This document shows, piece after piece, positions 38,902 to 55,258 of a stretch of DNA of 64,000 nt (positions are counted from its first letter, which is position 1; the number at the start of each line of letters is the position of its first letter). A program made the translations under genes and the position numbers. The notes under the pieces are model-generated. The model did no database searches, was not told the DNA's origin, and was given only the letters and a program-made list of their open reading frames with translations. Source of the DNA: Osedax fenrisi (taxonomy: Eukaryota > Annelida > Polychaeta > Sabellida > Siboglinidae); contig OZ025244.1 of assembly GCA_964019155.1 (NCBI GenBank), positions 26,686,964 through 26,750,963 of the forward strand, written 5' to 3'.

Positions 38902-41410
38902 ACCTAACTTATAAATGAATACAATGCAATTATCTAAATAAAGTAATATAATTTAAATGATTTTAATTTCTTATATTATATTATTATATATATATATATA
39001 GGCAATATATATATTATACCCAACCATGTATTATATGCTAACGAATTAACTAAATACATACGTAATATTAATCGTATACCTGCGTGATGCTAATGCATCG
39101 TGTGTAATTGTAATGGTAGTGTATCGCGTGTACTTGTAAAGTAGTTCCTTTAAAGCCAACATCGTCGCCGCCGTTCGCCGCGTAAGGTCTACCGCTTTAT
39201 CGTATAATACATGTAAAAGTGTTCACTAGGCATTAGGAGAACTTGTGAACATAACAATAACAACATCGGGGCCTACCAACTGTATAGCTAAACCCAAACT
39301 AACCTAAAACCCAACCCACCCCGTTAGTATAACGATACAACACGTTAATGTAAAATGTAAATGAAAATAATGTAAAATCAATGAATAAAATAAACAATGT
39401 AAAAATATATACAATGTAAAATCAATGTTAACATATAATAGAATTTATAAAATAATCAATAAAATACTAATATGAATTAAACATAAGAAATAATAATTTT
39501 GTAATTATATAAATATATAAATATATAGAAGAAAGATATAGAATTTATAAAATAATCAAAAATATACTAATATGAATAATATAATGTAAAATCAATGTTA
39601 AAATATAGAAATAGAATTGATAAAATGATCAAACAAATACTAATAATAATAATAATATAATGTAAAAGCAATGTTAAAATATAGAAATATAATATATACG
39701 GATATGATACTTATATAATAATCATGAGTGGATTAATTAAAATAATCAATAAATACATATATGAATATGAATAATATAGTTATAAGAACAATAGTATTAT
39801 GTTTATCAACATTATAATGAACAATAAATAGTTACATTTAAATAATATATATATATATATGTTTATGTGTTAGAAAATATAAGTATAGTAAATTTTAAAA
39901 CTTATTGGTAAGGCGTTCGAGAATTTGAAGTATATTACATATATGTATACAAAGTAGTATACTATAGTATACTACTGACGCGGCCTATTGCAGTTATTAT
40001 TCAATATATTACGTAATCTATGGTTTATATATCGTTTAGTTTATTGTTTAATATATCGCTTAGTCTATTGTTTAGAGCGTGAAATAAGGATTTTTTTCGA
40101 TTTTTTCCCCTAATTAACCTATTCTAGGTAAGATTAAATCACTAATATAGCTCTAAATCGTTAGTACTCGAAGGCATAACGTAGATATAATTAATACGAA
40201 GAGTAAATGGGTAAGTAACGATATGCATATTACTATAATTACGGAGTTATAAACTATTTTCAAACCCTCCCCTATGTATTAAAAATACCGGCCAATAAAA
40301 TGTACTATATTATAGTAAAAACCCAAACCCAAACTCAAACTTAAACCCAAACCCAACACAAACTCAAACTTAAACCCAAACATAAACACAAACCCAAACC
40401 CAAACTCAAACATAAACCCAAACCCAAACTCAAACTCAAACTTAAACCCAAACATAAACCCAAACCCAAACCCAAAATCAAATATAAACCCAAACCCAAA
40501 CTCAAACTCAAACCCAAACCCAAACTCAAACTTAAACCCAAACCCAAACCCAAACCCAACCAATATATATATATATATGAATTAGGTAACGGAATACAGC
40601 GAAGGCGACTTGTCAATTTGGTGTTGCTAACAATAGGCGGATCGTGTGTCTGCATCGAGGATACGACAGCTGACCTATTATATAGGCGAGTAGAATATAA
40701 CCATAACAACGTCGGGGTATACGAACTGTATAGCTAAACACAAACCCAACCAAAAACCCAACCCAATACGTTTGTATAACGATAAAAACACGACTACCCC
40801 GCCTGCCCTCCCCCACTCCCACCCGCCCTTAAAGGATTTTTGGGCCGAGCTGCATTTCGCCATTCATCGAATTATGATTAATATTGCGTTATTTATTTAT
40901 ATCCTATATCGTATTCGTAATTGTAGCGTAATTTATTAAAACACGACTTACCCAGCCCACCCTCCCCCTCACCCTCCCGCCCTATTTGAAATTTGTCGTG
41001 AGTTGCATTTCGCATTTCATCGAATTATTATTAATATTGCGTTAGTCAATGTTAAAATATATGAATATATACAATGTATATGAATATTATAATGTAAAAT
41101 CAATGGTAAAATATAATAGAATTTATAAAATAATCAATAAATTACATATATATACAATGTAAAATCAATGTTAAAATATAATAGAATTTATTACTAATTA
41201 ATATTGATTAGATCATATATAGAATAAAGATTATACATATATTAACAATATAATAGAATTTATAAAATAATCAAACAAATACTAATATGAATAATATAAT
41301 GTAAAATCAATTTTACAATATAATAGAATTTATAAAATAATCAAAAAAATACTAATATAAATAATATAATGTAAAATCATTGTTAAAATATAGAAATAGA
41401 ATTTATAATG

Positions 41411-41455
<45 letters not shown>

Positions 41456-41860
41456 GTTAGTTAGTGTACACCATTGTAAAGAAAATAAAGTTAAAAGATA
41501 TGATTAAGAAATAAAAATTCAATTGGTATCTCGTCACCATGTATACGTCTGCGTAGTGAAAAACGTAACTATCATTATTTTCATAATTATAATCATATTA
41601 TAATTGTAATCGTAATTGTAACGCAGTTTCTTTAAATACGTCTACTCCTACCGAATTTTATAATTTAATGATTTATTTGTTTATTTATTGATAAATTTAA
41701 AATTAAAATTCTTGTCAACATCGTAAACTAACTAATTATATACATCACTTGCAGTTTATTTATCTATTATACCGGATCTATTTCTATATATCGCGATAAA
41801 CTGTGGGCTGACTTTACTACATTAGGATACGACTTTTACTATTACGTTTCTATCATCACG

Positions 41861-42204
41861 ATGGGATGCACTAGTTCTAGTCCTAATTCTATTGTATTAA
41901 ATCAAATTTACGAAGACGTTCGAGTAGGATACAAGACACCGACGCAACTATTCGAACACGGAGTGCTCGAGGTGAATCCGTATAAGGATTCGAAGACCAC
42001 TTCTAAAAAACGTTAGTCTATAGACTAATATATTAAAATATTATGTATTGTATTTAATAATATTATACTGTATTAGAAAAATCAAATATTGTTGAATGCA
42101 TAACATCAAATAAAGGCTATATCGGGTTCAAAGTAGAGGTAGGATATCAATTTATATTTATAATGTACATTATTTATATACTTATGATATTATTCGTTTT
42201 CTAA
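41861..42204 (+). CDS. Array gene copy 5
   Basis: Exon 1 is 41861-42011 and exon 2 starts at 42077. It has Thr26, and the leader has ATTAGGATAC where most copies have ATTAGGCTAC, shared only with copy 9. Frame and splice sites are intact. Confidence 0.6.
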
Positions 42205-44638
42205 ACCTAACTTATAAATGAATACAATGCAATTATCTAAATAAAGTAATATAATTTAAATGATTTTAATTTCTTATATTATATTATTATATATATATAT
42301 AGGCAATATATATATTATACCCAACCATGTATTATATGCTAACGAATTAACTAAATACATACGTAATATTAATCGTATACCTGCGTGATGCTAATGCATC
42401 GTGTGTAATTGTAATGGTAGTGTATCGCGTGTACTTGTAAAGTAGTTCCTTTAAAGCCAACATCGTCGCCGCCGTTCGCCGCGTAAGGTCTACCGCTTTA
42501 TCGTATAATACATGTAAAAGTGTTCACTAGGCATTAGGAGAACTTGTGAACATAACAATAACAACATCGGGGCCTACCAACTGTATAGCTAAACCCAAAC
42601 TAACCTAAAACCCAACCCACCCCGTTAGTATAACGATACAACACGTCTAATGTAAAATGTAAATGAAAATAATGTAAAATCAATGAATAAAATAAACAAT
42701 GTAAAAATATATACAATGTAAAATCAATGTTAACATATAATAGAATTTATAAAATAATCAATAAAATACTAATATGAATTAAACATAAGAAATAATAATT
42801 TTGTAATTATATAAATATATAGAAGAAAGATATAGAATTTATAAAATAATCAAAAATATACTAATATGAATAATATAATGTAAAATCAATGTTAAAATAT
42901 AGAAATAGAATTGATAAAATGATCAAACAAATACTAATAATAATAATAATAATATAATGTAAAAGCAATGTTAAAATATAGAAATATAATATATACGGAT
43001 ATGATACTTATATAATAATCATGAGTGGATTAATTAAAATAATCAATAAATACATATATGAATATGAATAATATAGTTATAAGAACAATAGTATTATGTT
43101 TATCAACATTATAATGAACAATAAATAGTTACATTTAAATAATATATATATATATATATGTTTATGTGTTAGAAAATATAAGTATAGTAAATTTTAAAAC
43201 TTATTGGTAAGGCGTTCGAGAATTTGAAGTATATTACATATATGTATACAAAGTAGTATACTATAGTATACTACTGACGCGGCCTATTGCAGTTATTATT
43301 CAATATATTACGTAATCTATGGTTTATATATCGTTTAGTTTATTGTTTAATATATCGCTTAGTCTATTGTTTAGAGCGTGAAATAAGGATTTTTTTCGAT
43401 TTTTTCCCCTAATTAACCTATTCTAGGTAAGATTAAATCACTATTATAGCTCTAAATCGTTAGTACTCGAAGGCATAACGTAGATATAATTAATACGAAG
43501 AGTAAATGGGTAAGTAACGATATGCATATTACTATAATTACGGAGTTATAAACTATTTTCAAACCCTCCCCTATGTATTAAAAATACCGGCCAATAAAAT
43601 GTACTATATTATAGTAAAAACCCAAACCCAAACTCAAACTTAAACCCAAACCCAACACAAACTCAAACTTAAACCCAAACATAAACACAAACCCAAACCC
43701 AAACTCAAACATAAACCCAAACCCAAACTCAAACTCAAACTTAAACCCAAACATAAACCCAAACCCAAACCCAAAATCAAATATAAACCCAAACCCAAAC
43801 TCAAACTCAAACCCAAACCCAAACTCAAATTTAAACCCAAACCCAAACCCAAACCCAACCAATATATATATATATTAATTAGGTAACGGAATACAGCGAA
43901 GGCGACTTGTCAATTTGGTGTGGCTAACAATAGGCGGATCGTGTGTCTGCATCGAGGATACGACAGCTGACCTATTATATAGGCGAGTAGAATATAACCA
44001 TAACAACGTCGGGGTATACGAACTGTATAGCTAAACACAAACCCAACCAAAAACCCAACCCAATACGTTTGTATAACGATAAAAACACGACTAACCCGCC
44101 CGCCCTCCCCCACTCCTACCCGCCCTTAAGGATTTTTGGGCCGAGCTGCATTTCGCCATTCATCGAATTATGATTAATATATGACGTTATTTATTTATAT
44201 CATATATCGTAATCGTAATTGTAGCGTAATTTATTAAAACACGACTTACCCAGCCCACCCTCCCCCTCACCCTCCCGCCTTATTTGAAATTTGGCGTGAG
44301 TTGCATTTCGCATTTCATCGAATTATTATTAATATTGCGTTAGTCAATGTTAAAATATATGAATATATACAATGTATATGAATATTATAATGTAAAATCA
44401 ATGGTAAAATATAATAGAATTTATAAAATAATCAATAAATTACATATATATACAATGTAAAATCAATGTTAAAATATAATAGAATTTATTACTAATTAAT
44501 ATTGATTAGATCATATATAGAATAAAGATTATACATATATTAACAATATAATAGAATTTATAAAATAATCAAACAAATACTAATATAAATAATATAATGT
44601 AAAATCATTGTTAAAATATAGAAATAGAATTTATAATG

Positions 44639-44677
<39 letters not shown>

Positions 44678-45082
44678 GTTAGTTAGTGTACACCATTGTA
44701 AAGAAAATAAAGTTAAAAGATATGATTAAGAAATAAAAATTCAATTGGTATCTCGTCACCATGTATACGTCTGCGTAGTGAAAAACGTAACTATCATTAT
44801 TTTCATAATTATAATCATATTATAATTGTAATCGTAATTGTAACGCAGTTTCTTTAAATACGTCTACTCCTACCGAATTTTATAATTTAATGATTTATTT
44901 GTTTATTTATTGATAAATTTAAAATTAAAATTCTTGTCAACATCGTAAACTAACTAATTATATACATCACTTGCAGTTTATTTATCTATTATACCGGATC
45001 TATTTCTATATATCGCGATAAACTGTGGGCTGACTTTACTACATTAGGCTACGACTTTTACTATTACGTTTCTATCATCACG

Positions 45083-45426
45083 ATGGGATGCACTAGTTCT
45101 AGTCCTAATTCTATTGTATTAAATCAAATTTACGAAGACGTTCGAGTAGGATACAAGGCACCGACGCAACTATTCGAACACGGAGTGCTCGAGGTGAATC
45201 CGTATAAGGATTCGAAGACCACTTCTAAAAAACGTTAGTCTATAGACTAATATATTAAAATATTATGTATTGTATTTAATAATATTATACTGTATTAGAA
45301 AAATCAAATATTGTTGAATGCATAACATCAAATAAAGGCTATATCGGGTTCAAAGTAGAGGTAGGATATCAATTTATATTTATAATGTACATTATTTATA
45401 TACTTATGATATTATTCGTTTTCTAA
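45083..45426 (+). CDS. Array gene copy 6
   Basis: Exon 1 is 45083-45233 and exon 2 starts at 45299. It has Ala26. It pairs with copy 2 at a 13,050-bp offset. Frame and splice sites are intact. Confidence 0.6.
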
Positions 45427-47935
45427 ACCTAACTTATAAATGAATACAATGCAATTATCTAAATAAAGTAATATAATTTAAATGATTTTAATTTCTTATA
45501 TTATATTATTATATATATATATATAGGCAATATATATATTATACCCAACCATGTATTATATGCTAACGAATTAACTAAATACATACGTAATATTAATCGT
45601 ATACCTGCGTGATGCTAATGCATCGTGTGTAATTGTAATGGTAGTGTATCGCGTGTACTTGTAAAGTAGTTCCTTTAAAGCCAACATCGTCGCCGCCGTT
45701 CGCCGCGTAAGGTCTACCGCTTTATCGTATAATACATGTAAAAGTGTTCACTAGGCATTAGGAGAACTTGTGAACATAACAATAACAACATCGGGGCCTA
45801 CCAACTGTATAGCTAAACCCAAACTAACCTAAAACCCAACCCACCCCGTTAGTATAACGATACAACACGTTAATGTAAAATGTAAATGAAAATAATGTAA
45901 AATCAATGAATAAAATAAACAATGTAAAAATATATACAATGTAAAATCAATGTTAACATATAATAGAATTTATAAAATAATCAATAAAATACTAATATGA
46001 ATTAAACATAAGAAATAATAATTTTGTAATTATATAAATATATAAATATATAGAAGAAAGATATAGAATTTATAAAATAATCAAAAATATACTAATATGA
46101 ATAATATAATGTAAAATCAATGTTAAAATATAGAAATAGAATTGATAAAATGATCAAACAAATACTAATAATAATAATAATATAATGTAAAAGCAATGTT
46201 AAAATATAGAAATATAATATATACGGATATGATACTTATATAATAATCATGAGTGGATTAATTAAAATAATCAATAAATACATATATGAATATGAATAAT
46301 ATAGTTATAAGAACAATAGTATTATGTTTATCAACATTATAATGAACAATAAATAGTTACATTTAAATAATATATATATATATATGTTTATGTGTTAGAA
46401 AATATAAGTATAGTAAATTTTAAAACTTATTGGTAAGGCGTTCGAGAATTTGAAGTATATTACATATATGTATACAAAGTAGTATACTATAGTATACTAC
46501 TGACGCGGCCTATTGCAGTTATTATTCAATATATTACGTAATCTATGGTTTATATATCGTTTAGTTTATTGTTTAATATATCGCTTAGTCTATTGTTTAG
46601 AGCGTGAAATAAGGATTTTTTTCGATTTTTTCCCCTAATTAACCTATTCTAGGTAAGATTAAATCACTAATATAGCTCTAAATCGTTAGTACTCGAAGGC
46701 ATAACGTAGATATAATTAATACGAAGAGTAAATGGGTAAGTAACGATATGCATATTACTATAATTACGGAGTTATAAACTATTTTCAAACCCTCCCCTAT
46801 GTATTAAAAATACCGGCCAATAAAATGTACTATATTATAGTAAAAACCCAAACCCAAACTCAAACTTAAACCCAAACCCAACACAAACTCAAACTTAAAC
46901 CCAAACATAAACACAAACCCAAACCCAAACTCAAACATAAACCCAAACCCAAACTCAAACTCAAACTTAAACCCAAACATAAATCCAAACCCAAACCCAA
47001 AATCAAATATAAACCCAAACCCAAACTCAAACTCAAACCCAAACCCAAACTCAAACTTAAACCCAAACCCAAACCCAAACCCAACCAATATATATATATA
47101 TATGAATTAGGTAACGGAATACAGCGAAGGCGACTTGTCAATTTGGTGTGGCTAACAATAGGCGGATCGTGTGTCTGCATCGAGGATACGACAGCTGACC
47201 TATTATATAGGCGAGTAGAATATAACCATAACAACGTCGGGGTATACGAACTGTATAGCTAAACACAAACCCAACCAAAAACCCAACCCAATACGTTTGT
47301 ATAACGATAAAAACACGACTATCCCGCCCGCCCTCCCCCACTCCCACCCGCCCTTAAAGGATTTTTGGGCCGAGCTGCATTTCGCCATTCATCGAATTAT
47401 GATTAATATTGCGTTATTTATTTATATCCTATATCGTAATCGTAATTGTAGCGTAATTTATTAAAACACGACTTACCCAGCCCACCCTCCCCCTCACCCT
47501 CCCGCCTTATTTGAAATTTGGCGTGAGTTGCATTTCGCATTTCATCGAATTATTATTAATATTGCGTTAGTCAATGTTAAAATATATGAATATATACAAT
47601 GTATATGAATATTATAATGTAAAATCAATGGTAAAATATAATATAATTTATAAAATAATCAATAAATTACATATATATACAATGTAAAATCAATGTTAAA
47701 ATATAATAGAATTTATTACTAATTAATATTGATTAGATCATATATAGAATAAAGATTATACATATATTAACAATATAATAGAATTTATAAAATAATCAAA
47801 CAAATACTAATATGAATAATATAATGTAAAATCAATTTTACAATATAATAGAATTTATATAATAATCAAAAAAATACTAATATAAATAATATAATGTAAA
47901 ATCATTGTTAAAATATAGAAATAGAATTTATAATG

Positions 47936-47982
<47 letters not shown>

Positions 47983-48387
47983 GTTAGTTAGTGTACACCA
48001 TTGTAAAGAAAATAAAGTTAAAAGATATGATTAAGAAATAAAAATTCAATTTGTATCTCGTCACCATGTATACGTCTGCGTAGTGAAAAACGTAACTATC
48101 ATTATTTTCATAATTATAATCATATTATAATTGTAATCGTAATTGTAACGCAGTTTCTTTAAACACGTCTACTCCTACCGAATTTTATAATTTAATGATT
48201 TATTTGTTTATTTATTGATAAATTTAAAATTAAAATTCTTGTCAACATCGTAAACTAACTAATTATATACATCACTTGCAGTTTATTTATCTATTATACC
48301 GGATATATTTCTATATATCGCGATAAACTGTGGGCTGACTTTACTACATTAGGCTACGACTTTTACTATTACGTTTCTATCATCACG

Positions 48388-48731
48388 ATGGGATGCACTA
48401 GTTCTAGTCCTAATTCTATTGTATTAAATCAAATTTACGAAGACGTTCGAGTAGGATACAAGACACCGACGCAACTATTCGAACACGGAGTGCTCGAGGT
48501 GAATCCGTATAAGGATTCGAAGACCACTTCTAAAAAACGTTAGTCTATAGACTAATATATTAAAATATTATGTATTGTATTTAATAATATTATACTGTAT
48601 TAGAAAAATCAAATATTGTTGAATGCATAACATCAAATAAAGGCTATATCGGGTTCAAAGTAGAGGTAGGATATCAATTTATATTTATAATGTACATTAT
48701 TTATATACTTATGATATTATTCGTTTTCTAA
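48388..48731 (+). CDS. Array gene copy 7
   Basis: Exon 1 is 48388-48538 and exon 2 starts at 48604. It has Thr26. It pairs with copy 3 at 13,054 bp, sharing the CCGGATATAT leader variant. Frame and splice sites are intact. Confidence 0.6.
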
Positions 48732-51167
48732 ACCTAACTTATAAATGAATACAATGCAATTATCTAAATAAAGTAATATAATTTAAATGATTTTAATTTC
48801 TTATATTATATTATTATATATATATATATAGGCAATATATATATTATACCCAACCATGTATTATATGCTAACGAATTAACTAAATACATATGTAATATTA
48901 ATCGTATACCTGCGTGATGCTAATGCATCGTGTGTAATTGTAATGGTAGTGTATCGCGTGTACTTGTAAAGTATTTCCTTTAAAGCCAACATCGTCGCCG
49001 CCGTTCGCCGCGTAAGGTCTACCGCTTTATCGTATAATACATGTAAAAGTGTTCACTAGGCATTAGGAGAACTTGTGAACATAACAATAACAACATCGGG
49101 GCCTACCAACTGTATAGCTAAACCCAAACTAACCTAAAACCCAACCCACCCCGTTAGTATAACGATACAACACGTCTAATGTAAAATGTAAATGAAAATA
49201 ATGTAAAATCAATGAATAAAATAAACAATGTAAAAATATATACAATGTAAAATCAATGTTAACATATAATAGAATTTATAAAATAATCAATAAAATACTA
49301 ATATGAATTAAACATAAGAAATAATAATTTTGTAATTATATAAATATATAGAAGAAAGATATAGAATTTATAAAATAATCAAAAATATACTAATATGAAT
49401 AATATAATGTAAAATCAATGTTAAAATATAGAAATAGAATTGATAAAATGATCAAACAAATACTAATAATAATAATAATAATATAATGTAAAAGCAATGT
49501 TAAAATATAGAAATATAATATATACGGATATGATACTTAAATAATAATCATGAGTGGATTAATTAAAATAATCAATAAATACATATATGAATATGAATAA
49601 TATAGTTATAAGAACAATAGTATTATGTTTATCAACATTATAATGAACAATAAATAGTTACATTTAAATAATATATATATATATATATGTTTATGTGTTA
49701 GAAAATATAAGTATAGTAAATTTTAAAACTTATTGGTAAGGCGTTCGAGAATTTGAAGTATATTACATATATGTATACAAAGTAGTATACTATAGTATAC
49801 TACTGACGCGGCCTATTGCAGTTATTATTCAATATATTACGTAATCTATGGTTTATATATCGTTTAGTTTATTGTTTAATATATCGCTTAGTCTATTGTT
49901 TAGAGCGTGAAATAAGGATTTTTTTCGATTTTTTCCCCTAATTAACCTATTCTAGGTAAGATTAAATCACTATTATAGCTCTAAATCGTTAGTACTCGAA
50001 GGCATAACGTAGATATAATTAATACGAAGAGTAAATGGGTAAGTAACGATATGCATATTACTATAATTACGGAGTTATAAACTATTTTCAAACCCTCCCC
50101 TATGTATTAAAAATACCGGCCAATAAAATGTACTATATTATAGTAAAAACCCAAACCCAAACTCAAACTTAAACCCAAACCCAACACAAACTCAAACTTA
50201 AACCCAAACATAAACACAAACCCAAACCCAAACTCAAACATAAACCCAAACCCAAACTCAAACTCAAACTTAAACCCAAACATAAACCCAAACCCAAACC
50301 CAAAATCAAATATAAACCCAAACCCAAACTCAAACTCAAACCCAAACCCAAACTCAAATTTAAACCCAAACCCAAACCCAAACCCAACCAATATATATAT
50401 ATATTAATTAGGTAACGGAATACAGCGAAGGCGACTTGTCAATTTGGTGTGGCTAACAATAGGCGGATCGTGTGTCTGCATCGAGGATACGACAGCTGAC
50501 CTATTATATAGGCGAGTAGAATATAACCATAACAACGTCGGGGTATACGAACTGTATAGCTAAACACAAACCCAACCAAAAACCCAACCCAATACGTTTG
50601 TATAACGATAAAAACACGACTAACCCGCCCGCCCTCCCCCACTCCCACCCGCCCTTAAGGATTTTTGGGCCGAGCTGCATTTCGCCATTCATCGAATTAT
50701 GATTAATATATGACGTTATTTATTTATATCATATATCGTAATCGTAATTGTAGCGTAATTTATTAAAACACGACTTACCCAGCCCACCCTCCCCCTCACC
50801 CTCCCGCCTTATTTGAAATTTGGCGTGAGTTGCATTTCGCATTTCATCGAATTATTATTAATATTGCGTTAGTCAATGTTAAAATATATGAATATATACA
50901 ATGTATATGAATATTATAATGTAAAATCAATGGTAAAATATAATAGAATTTATAAAATAATCAATAAATTACATATATATACAATGTAAAATCAATGTTA
51001 AAATATAATAGAATTTATTACTAATTAATATTGATTAGATCATATATAGAATAAAGATTATACATATATTAACAATATAATAGAATTTATAAAATAATCA
51101 AACAAATACTAATATAAATAATATAATGTAAAATCATTGTTAAAATATAGAAATAGAATTTATAATG

Positions 51168-51204
<37 letters not shown>

Positions 51205-51609
51205 GTTAGTTAGTGTACACCATTGTAAAGAAAATAAAGTTAAAAGATATGATTAAGAAATAAAAATTCAATTGGTATCTCGTCACCATGTATACGTCTG
51301 CGTAGTGAAAAACGTAACTATCATTATTTTCATAATTATAATCATATTATAATTGTAATCGTAATTGTAACGCAGTTTCTTTAAATACGTCTACTCCTAC
51401 CGAATTTTATAATTTAATGATTTATTTGTTTATTTATTGATAAATTTAAAATTAAAATTCTTGTCAACATCGTAAACTAACTAATTATATACATCACTTG
51501 CAGTTTATTTATCTATTATACCGGATCTATTTCTATATATCGCGATAAACTGTGGGCTGACTTTACTACATTAGGCTACGACTTTTACTATTACGTTTCT
51601 ATCATCACG

Positions 51610-51953
51610 ATGGGATGCACTAGTTCTAGTCCTAATTCTATTGTATTAAATCAAATTTACGAAGACGTTCGAGTAGGATACAAGGCACCGACGCAACTAT
51701 TCGAACACGGAGTGCTCGAGGTGAATCCGTATAAGGATTCGAAGACCACTTCTAAAAAACGTTAGTCTATAGACTAATATATTAAAATATTATGTATTGT
51801 ATTTAATAATATTATACTGTATTAGAAAAATCAAATATTGTTGAATGCATAACATCAAATAAAGGCTATATCGGGTTCAAAGTAGAGGTAGGATATCAAT
51901 TTATATTTATAATGTACATTATTTATATACTTATGATATTATTCGTTTTCTAA
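51610..51953 (+). CDS. Array gene copy 8
   Basis: Exon 1 is 51610-51760 and exon 2 starts at 51826. It has Ala26. Frame and splice sites are intact. Confidence 0.6.
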
Positions 51954-54462
51954 ACCTAACTTATAAATGAATACAATGCAATTATCTAAATAAAGTAATA
52001 TAATTTAAATGATTTTAATTTCTTATATTATATTATTATATATATATATATAGGCAATATATATATTATACCCAACCATGTATTATATGCTAACGAATTA
52101 ACTAAATACATACGTAATATTAATCGTATACCTGCGTGATGCTAATGCATCGTGTGTAATTGTAATGGTAGTGTATCGCGTGTACTTGTAAAGTAGTTCC
52201 TTTAAAGCCAACATCGTCGCCGCCGTTCGCCGCGTAAGGTCTACCGCTTTATCGTATAATACATGTAAAAGTGTTCACTAGGCATTAGGAGAACTTGTGA
52301 ACATAACAATAACAACATCGGGGCCTACCAACTGTATAGCTAAACCCAAACTAACCTAAAACCCAACCCACCCCGTTAGTATAACGATACAACACGTTAA
52401 TGTAAAATGTAAATGAAAATAATGTAAAATCAATGAATAAAATAAACAATGTAAAAATATATACAATGTAAAATCAATGTTAACATATAATAGAATTTAT
52501 AAAATAATCAATAAAATACTAATATGAATTAAACATAAGAAATAATAATTTTGTAATTATATAAATATATAAATATATAGAAGAAAGATATAGAATTTAT
52601 AAAATAATCAAAAATATACTAATATGAATAATATAATGTAAAATCAATGTTAAAATATAGAAATAGAATTGATAAAATGATCAAACAAATACTAATAATA
52701 ATAATAATATAATGTAAAAGCAATGTTAAAATATAGAAATATAATATATACGGATATGATACTTATATAATAATCATGAGTGGATTAATTAAAATAATCA
52801 ATAAATACATATATGAATATGAATAATATAGTTATAAGAACAATAGTATTATGTTTATCAACATTATAATGAACAATAAATAGTTACATTTAAATAATAT
52901 ATATATATATATGTTTATGTGTTAGAAAATATAAGTATAGTAAATTTTAAAACTTATTGGTAAGGCGTTCGAGAATTTGAAGTATATTACATATATGTAT
53001 ACAAAGTAGTATACTATAGTATACTACTGACGCGGCCTATTGCAGTTATTATTCAATATATTACGTAATCTATGGTTTATATATCGTTTAGTTTATTGTT
53101 TAATATATCGCTTAGTCTATTGTTTAGAGCGTGAAATAAGGATTTTTTTCGATTTTTTCCCCTAATTAACCTATTCTAGGTAAGATTAAATCACTAATAT
53201 AGCTCTAAATCGTTAGTACTCGAAGGCATAACGTAGATATAATTAATACGAAGAGTAAATGGGTAAGTAACGATATGCATATTACTATAATTACGGAGTT
53301 ATAAACTATTTTCAAACCCTCCCCTATGTATTAAAAATACCGGCCAATAAAATGTACTATATTATAGTAAAAACCCAAACCCAAACTCAAACTTAAACCC
53401 AAACCCAACACAAACTCAAACTTAAACCCAAACATAAACACAAACCCAAACCCAAACTCAAACATAAACCCAAACCCAAACTCAAACTCAAACTTAAACC
53501 CAAACATAAACCCAAACCCAAACCCAAAATCAAATATAAACCCAAACCCAAACTCAAACTCAAACCCAAACCCAAACTCAAACTTAAACCCAAACCCAAA
53601 CCCAAACCCAACCAATATATATATATATATGAATTAGGTAACGGAATACAGCGAAGGCGACTTGTCAATTTGGTGTTGCTAACAATAGGCGGATCGTGTG
53701 TCTGCATCGAGGATACGACAGCTGACCTATTATATAGGCGAGTAGAATATAACCATAACAACGTCGGGGTATACGAACTGTATAGCTAAACACAAACCCA
53801 ACCAAAAACCCAACCCAATACGTTTGTATAACGATAAAAACACGACTACCCCGCCTGCCCTCCCCCACTCCCACCCGCCCTTAAAGGATTTTTGGGCCGA
53901 GCTGCATTTCGCCATTCATCGAATTATGATTAATATTGCGTTATTTATTTATATCCTATATCGTATTCGTAATTGTAGCGTAATTTATTAAAACACGACT
54001 TACCCAGCCCACCCTCCCCCTCACCCTCCCGCCCTATTTGAAATTTGTCGTGAGTTGCATTTCGCATTTCATCGAATTATTATTAATATTGCGTTAGTCA
54101 ATGTTAAAATATATGAATATATACAATGTATATGAATATTATAATGTAAAATCAATGGTAAAATATAATAGAATTTATAAAATAATCAATAAATTACATA
54201 TATATACAATGTAAAATCAATGTTAAAATATAATAGAATTTATTACTAATTAATATTGATTAGATCATATATAGAATAAAGATTATACATATATTAACAA
54301 TATAATAGAATTTATAAAATAATCAAACAAATACTAATATGAATAATATAATGTAAAATCAATTTTACAATATAATAGAATTTATAAAATAATCAAAAAA
54401 ATACTAATATAAATAATATAATGTAAAATCATTGTTAAAATATAGAAATAGAATTTATAATG

Positions 54463-54509
<47 letters not shown>

Positions 54510-54914
54510 GTTAGTTAGTGTACACCATTGTAAAGAAAATAAAGTTAAAAGATATGATTAAGAAATAAAAATTCAATTGGTATCTCGTCACCATGTATAC
54601 GTCTGCGTAGTGAAAAACGTAACTATCATTATTTTCATAATTATAATCATATTATAATTGTAATCGTAATTGTAACGCAGTTTCTTTAAATACGTCTACT
54701 CCTACCGAATTTTATAATTTAATGATTTATTTGTTTATTTATTGATAAATTTAAAATTAAAATTCTTGTCAACATCGTAAACTAACTAATTATATACATC
54801 ACTTGCAGTTTATTTATCTATTATACCGGATCTATTTCTATATATCGCGATAAACTGTGGGCTGACTTTACTACATTAGGATACGACTTTTACTATTACG
54901 TTTCTATCATCACG

Positions 54915-55258
54915 ATGGGATGCACTAGTTCTAGTCCTAATTCTATTGTATTAAATCAAATTTACGAAGACGTTCGAGTAGGATACAAGACACCGACGCA
55001 ACTATTCGAACACGGAGTGCTCGAGGTGAATCCGTATAAGGATTCGAAGACCACTTCTAAAAAACGTTAGTCTATAGACTAATATATTAAAATATTATGT
55101 ATTGTATTTAATAATATTATACTGTATTAGAAAAATCAAATATTGTTGAATGCATAACATCAAATAAAGGCTATATCGGGTTCAAAGTAGAGGTAGGATA
55201 TCAATTTATATTTATAATGTACATTATTTATATACTTATGATATTATTCGTTTTCTAA
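54915..55258 (+). CDS. Array gene copy 9
   Basis: Exon 1 is 54915-55065 and exon 2 starts at 55131. It has Thr26, with the ATTAGGATAC leader variant of copy 5. The unit downstream has lost about 76 bp near 55945 relative to its siblings. Frame and splice sites are intact. Confidence 0.6.
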